Below, piece by piece: positions 61,946-64,000 of a stretch of 64,000 bases of DNA. Position 1 is the first letter of the stretch. Each line of letters starts with the position of its first letter. The translations under genes were made by a program, and so were the position numbers. The notes under the pieces are model-generated. The model saw only the letters and a list, made by a program, of their open reading frames with translations, was not told the DNA's origin and did no database searches. Origin of the DNA: DASWJS01 sp036397035 (GTDB taxonomy: Bacteria; Actinomycetota; AC-67); contig DASWJS010000014.1 in the NCBI GenBank assembly GCA_036397035.1, positions 62,001 through 126,000 on the forward strand. The letters run 5' to 3'.

Positions 61946-63445
61946 TCAACCTGGGATCGCGTCGTCGATGCCTTGGGACTTCTGGACCTTGCCGGAGTAG
62001 TCCACGCTGACGGCCTTCCACTCGGTGAATTCGTCGAGCGCGACGGGCCCGGCTTCGCGGTGACCGTTGCCGGTGGACTTCATCCCGCCGAATGGAAGCT
62101 GGACTTCGGCGCCGATGGTCGGCGCGTTGACGTAGACGACGCCGAACTCGAGCTGCTCGATCGCGGTGAACGTGTTGGTGATGTCGCGGGTGTAGATCGA
62201 GCACGACAGCCCGTACTGCGTGCCGTTGGCGATCGCGATAGCTTCGTCGAGCGAGCCGACGGTCGTGATCGCGGTCACCGGGCCGAAGATCTCCTCCTGG
62301 AAGATGCGCATGTCCGGCGTCACGTCGCGGAAGACGGTCGGGGCGATGAAGTTGCCCTTCGCCAGCTCGCCGTCCGTTAGCTCGTGTCCGCCGGTGAGCA
62401 GCTTCGCGCCCTCTTCTTCCCCCACGCCGATGTAGCCCAGGATGCGCTCCTTCTGCTTGGCGTTGATGACCGCGGTCAACTCGCTGTCGGGGTCGGTCGC
62501 GGGCCCGACCTTCATGGTGGTCACGCGCGCGAGCAGGCGCTCCTCGAACTCGTCCTGCACGTCGGCGTGCACCGCCATGCGGCTCGTCGCGGTGCAGCGC
62601 TGGCCGGAGGTGGCGAACGCGCCCCACGCGCCCGCCTCGACCGCGAGGTCGAGGTCGGCGTCGGGCATCACGATCAGGCAGTTCTTCGAGCCCAGCTCGA
62701 GCGACACGCGCTTCATCTGCCGGCCGCACGACTCGGCGATCATCCGCCCGACGTCGAGGGACCCGGTGAAGGAGATCGCACGCACGTCCTTGTGATCGAC
62801 GAGCGCCGCGCCGGCTTCCTCGCCGATCCCCGGCACGAAGTTCAGCACGCCCGCCGGCAGACCCACCTCCTCGAACATCCTGACCAAGCGATACGCGAGC
62901 AGCGGCGTGTCCTCGGCGGGCTTGAACACGACCGTGCACCCCGCGATGAGCGCGGGGAAGATCTTCCACGTCGGGATCGCGATCGGGAAGTTCCACGGCG
63001 TGATGAGCCCGGCCACTCCGATCGGGTGACGCATGGTCATCGAGAACTTCTGCGGCAGCTCCGCGCGCGTCGTGACGCCGAACAGGCGGCGGCCTTCGCC
63101 CGCCATGTAGTAGGCGAAGTCGATCCCTTCCTGCACGTCGGCGCGGCACTCCCGCCAGGTCTTTCCCATCTCGCGCGCCATCTCGCGAGCAAGCTCTTCC
63201 TTGCGCTGCTCGAGCAGCATGCCGACGCGCAGGACGTAGTCGGCCCGCGCCGGCGCGGGGGTCGACATCCAGGCGGGATACGCCGCCTTGGCGGCCTTCG
63301 CGGCCTCGTCGACGTCGACGGCGTCGCCGCGGGCGAACAGCGCGATGACGTCGGTCTCGTCGGCCGGGTTGCGGACCTCCATCAGCTCGCCCGAGTGTCC
63401 GGTGATCCATTCGCCCGCAAGGATGTCAGGGAACTCCTCGACCAT
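61946..63445 (-). CDS. Aldehyde dehydrogenase
   Basis: 499 residues, NAD(P)+-dependent. The catalytic cysteine is C284 (ATSGQRCTATSR) and the general base is E250 in LELGSKNCLIV, where ELGGKN is usual. The cofactor loop is TPWNFPIAIPTWK and the C-terminal motif is PFGGMKSTGNGHREAG, seen in semialdehyde-type dehydrogenases. The substrate cannot be fixed. ATG 63443-63445 has AGGGAG eight bases upstream. No partner genes. Confidence 0.92.
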   Translation of the reverse strand: MVEEFPDILAGEWITGHSGELMEVRNPADETDVIALFARGDAVDVDEAAKAAKAAYPAWMSTPAPARADYVLRVGMLLEQRKEELAREMAREMGKTWRECRADVQEGIDFAYYMAGEGRRLFGVTTRAELPQKFSMTMRHPIGVAGLITPWNFPIAIPTWKIFPALIAGCTVVFKPAEDTPLLAYRLVRMFEEVGLPAGVLNFVPGIGEEAGAALVDHKDVRAISFTGSLDVGRMIAESCGRQMKRVSLELGSKNCLIVMPDADLDLAVEAGAWGAFATSGQRCTATSRMAVHADVQDEFEERLLARVTTMKVGPATDPDSELTAVINAKQKERILGYIGVGEEEGAKLLTGGHELTDGELAKGNFIAPTVFRDVTPDMRIFQEEIFGPVTAITTVGSLDEAIAIANGTQYGLSCSIYTRDITNTFTAIEQLEFGVVYVNAPTIGAEVQLPFGGMKSTGNGHREAGPVALDEFTEWKAVSVDYSGKVQKSQGIDDAIPG

Positions 63446-63539
63446 GGCTCTCACTCCCTTGGTCGCCGCGCGTGGCGGCCCGACGGCTCGAGACCATCGT
63501 AGGGGCGCCCGCGTCGCGAGCGAAAGTCGCGACGCGGCG

Positions 63540-64000
63540 TCAGGGCCGGGCGAGGTCCTTGTGCATCCGAACGACGTCGATGTCGCCTTCCGGGAAGCGC
63601 GCACCGCGCGTCTCGACGCCGTCCTGGACGTAGCCGAGGCGTTCGTAGAGCGCCCTGGCGCGCGGGTTGGTGACGAAGACGCCGAGCCGCATGATCGACA
63701 CGTCGTGCTCGAGCGCCCAGGACTCCGCCGCCTCGATCAGCGCCGAGCCCACGCCGAGGCCGCGGTAGTCGCGCGCGACCGTGATGCCGAACTCGGCGGC
63801 ATGGCGCACGGCGGGGCGCGGGCCGCGCGTGACCCCGAGCTGCCCGACTAAAACGCCGCCGACCTCCGCGACGAGCGTCGCGCCCTCCGGCGACCAGCCG
63901 ATGCGGTGCCGCTTCCACTCGCGCACGCCCCAGATCTCATGCTCGAGCACGAGCAGCGTGCGCGGCCGCTCGCGAATGATGGCGGCGACGATCCGCAGGC
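63540..64000 (-). CDS. GNAT-family acetyltransferase (5' end beyond window)
   Basis: About 152 residues visible; the frame stays open to base 64000, so the true start lies outside. The acetyl-CoA loop is ARDYRGLGVGSALIEAAESW, and the C-terminal half has RLGVFVTNPRARALYERLGY, both typical of GNAT enzymes. An internal GTG at 63948-63950 could be mistaken for the start, but the upstream residues LRIVAAIIRERPRTLLVLEH continue the fold. The acceptor is unknown. Confidence 0.85.
   Translation of the reverse strand, partial: LRIVAAIIRERPRTLLVLEHEIWGVREWKRHRIGWSPEGATLVAEVGGVLVGQLGVTRGPRPAVRHAAEFGITVARDYRGLGVGSALIEAAESWALEHDVSIMRLGVFVTNPRARALYERLGYVQDGVETRGARFPEGDIDVVRMHKDLARP

Overview
The window is GC-rich DNA packed with overlapping genes (ATGA and GTGA junctions, many GTG and a few TTG starts). 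The gene content points to a deep-branching member of the Actinomycetota that respires with menaquinone. The indicators are a nuoA-L operon, a rex-hemACD-type haem operon, a BldC-like regulator beside the tiny ribosomal protein bS22, a ccdA-resB-ccsA block and a MenJ-like reductase. From memory, much of 22-56 kb mirrors the mycobacterial Rv0498-Rv0529 neighbourhood. The cytochrome b is split into b6-like and subunit-IV-like genes, which argues against the mycobacterial or streptomycete lineages. I cannot name a class or genus.

Layout. 1-10.8 kb (minus): nuoA to nuoL, respiratory complex I, with nuoL cut by the left edge. 10.9-12.2 kb: a RES/Xre toxin-antitoxin pair. 12.2-14.3 kb: a secreted beta-propeller protein. 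14.4-22.2 kb: a MenJ-like flavoprotein, three sulfotransferase modules in two genes (one a double-domain fusion), a sulfate adenylyltransferase/APS kinase fusion that makes PAPS, and an SLC13-type anion permease. 22.2-27.9 kb: an LLM flavoprotein, then the cytochrome c maturation genes ccsA, resB, ccdA and two thioredoxin-like lipoproteins. 28.0-33.0 kb (plus): a seven-gene cytochrome bc operon with split cytochrome b, Rieske protein, dihaem cytochrome c, an 8Fe ferredoxin and two unrecognised membrane proteins. 33.0-41.2 kb (minus): rex, siroheme synthase, hemA, hemC, cobA-hemD, hemB, hemL and an rRNA methyltransferase, preceded by a glutaredoxin, a membrane protein and an acyl-CoA ligase.

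43.5-47.5 kb: a class I cyclic di-GMP riboswitch in front of a secreted CAP-domain protein, a TIM-barrel isomerase, a lone receiver protein and an orphan LarA-family protein. 47.6-51.6 kb: a possible 28-residue membrane microprotein, an ECF sigma factor, its likely DUF5667-type partner and a large exported anchored protein. 51.6-56.7 kb (minus): phosphatase, BldC-like regulator, Clp1-type kinase, bS22, SAM hydrolase, epimerase and acyltransferase. 56.8-64 kb: S9 peptidase, site-2 protease, AcuC-like deacetylase, AbrB/PIN toxin-antitoxin pair, aldehyde dehydrogenase and an edge-truncated acetyltransferase.

How it works together. Complex I and the bc complex share the menaquinone pool, the ccd/res/ccs genes mature their c-type cytochromes, and the hem genes supply haem. 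Rex, a sensor of the NADH/NAD+ ratio, probably ties these together: near-identical 18-bp operators lie over the rex promoter and upstream of the bc operon. The sulfate transporter, PAPS synthase and sulfotransferases form a self-contained sulfation pathway beside a menaquinone-modifying enzyme. No CRISPR array, tRNA, rRNA or insertion sequence was seen.
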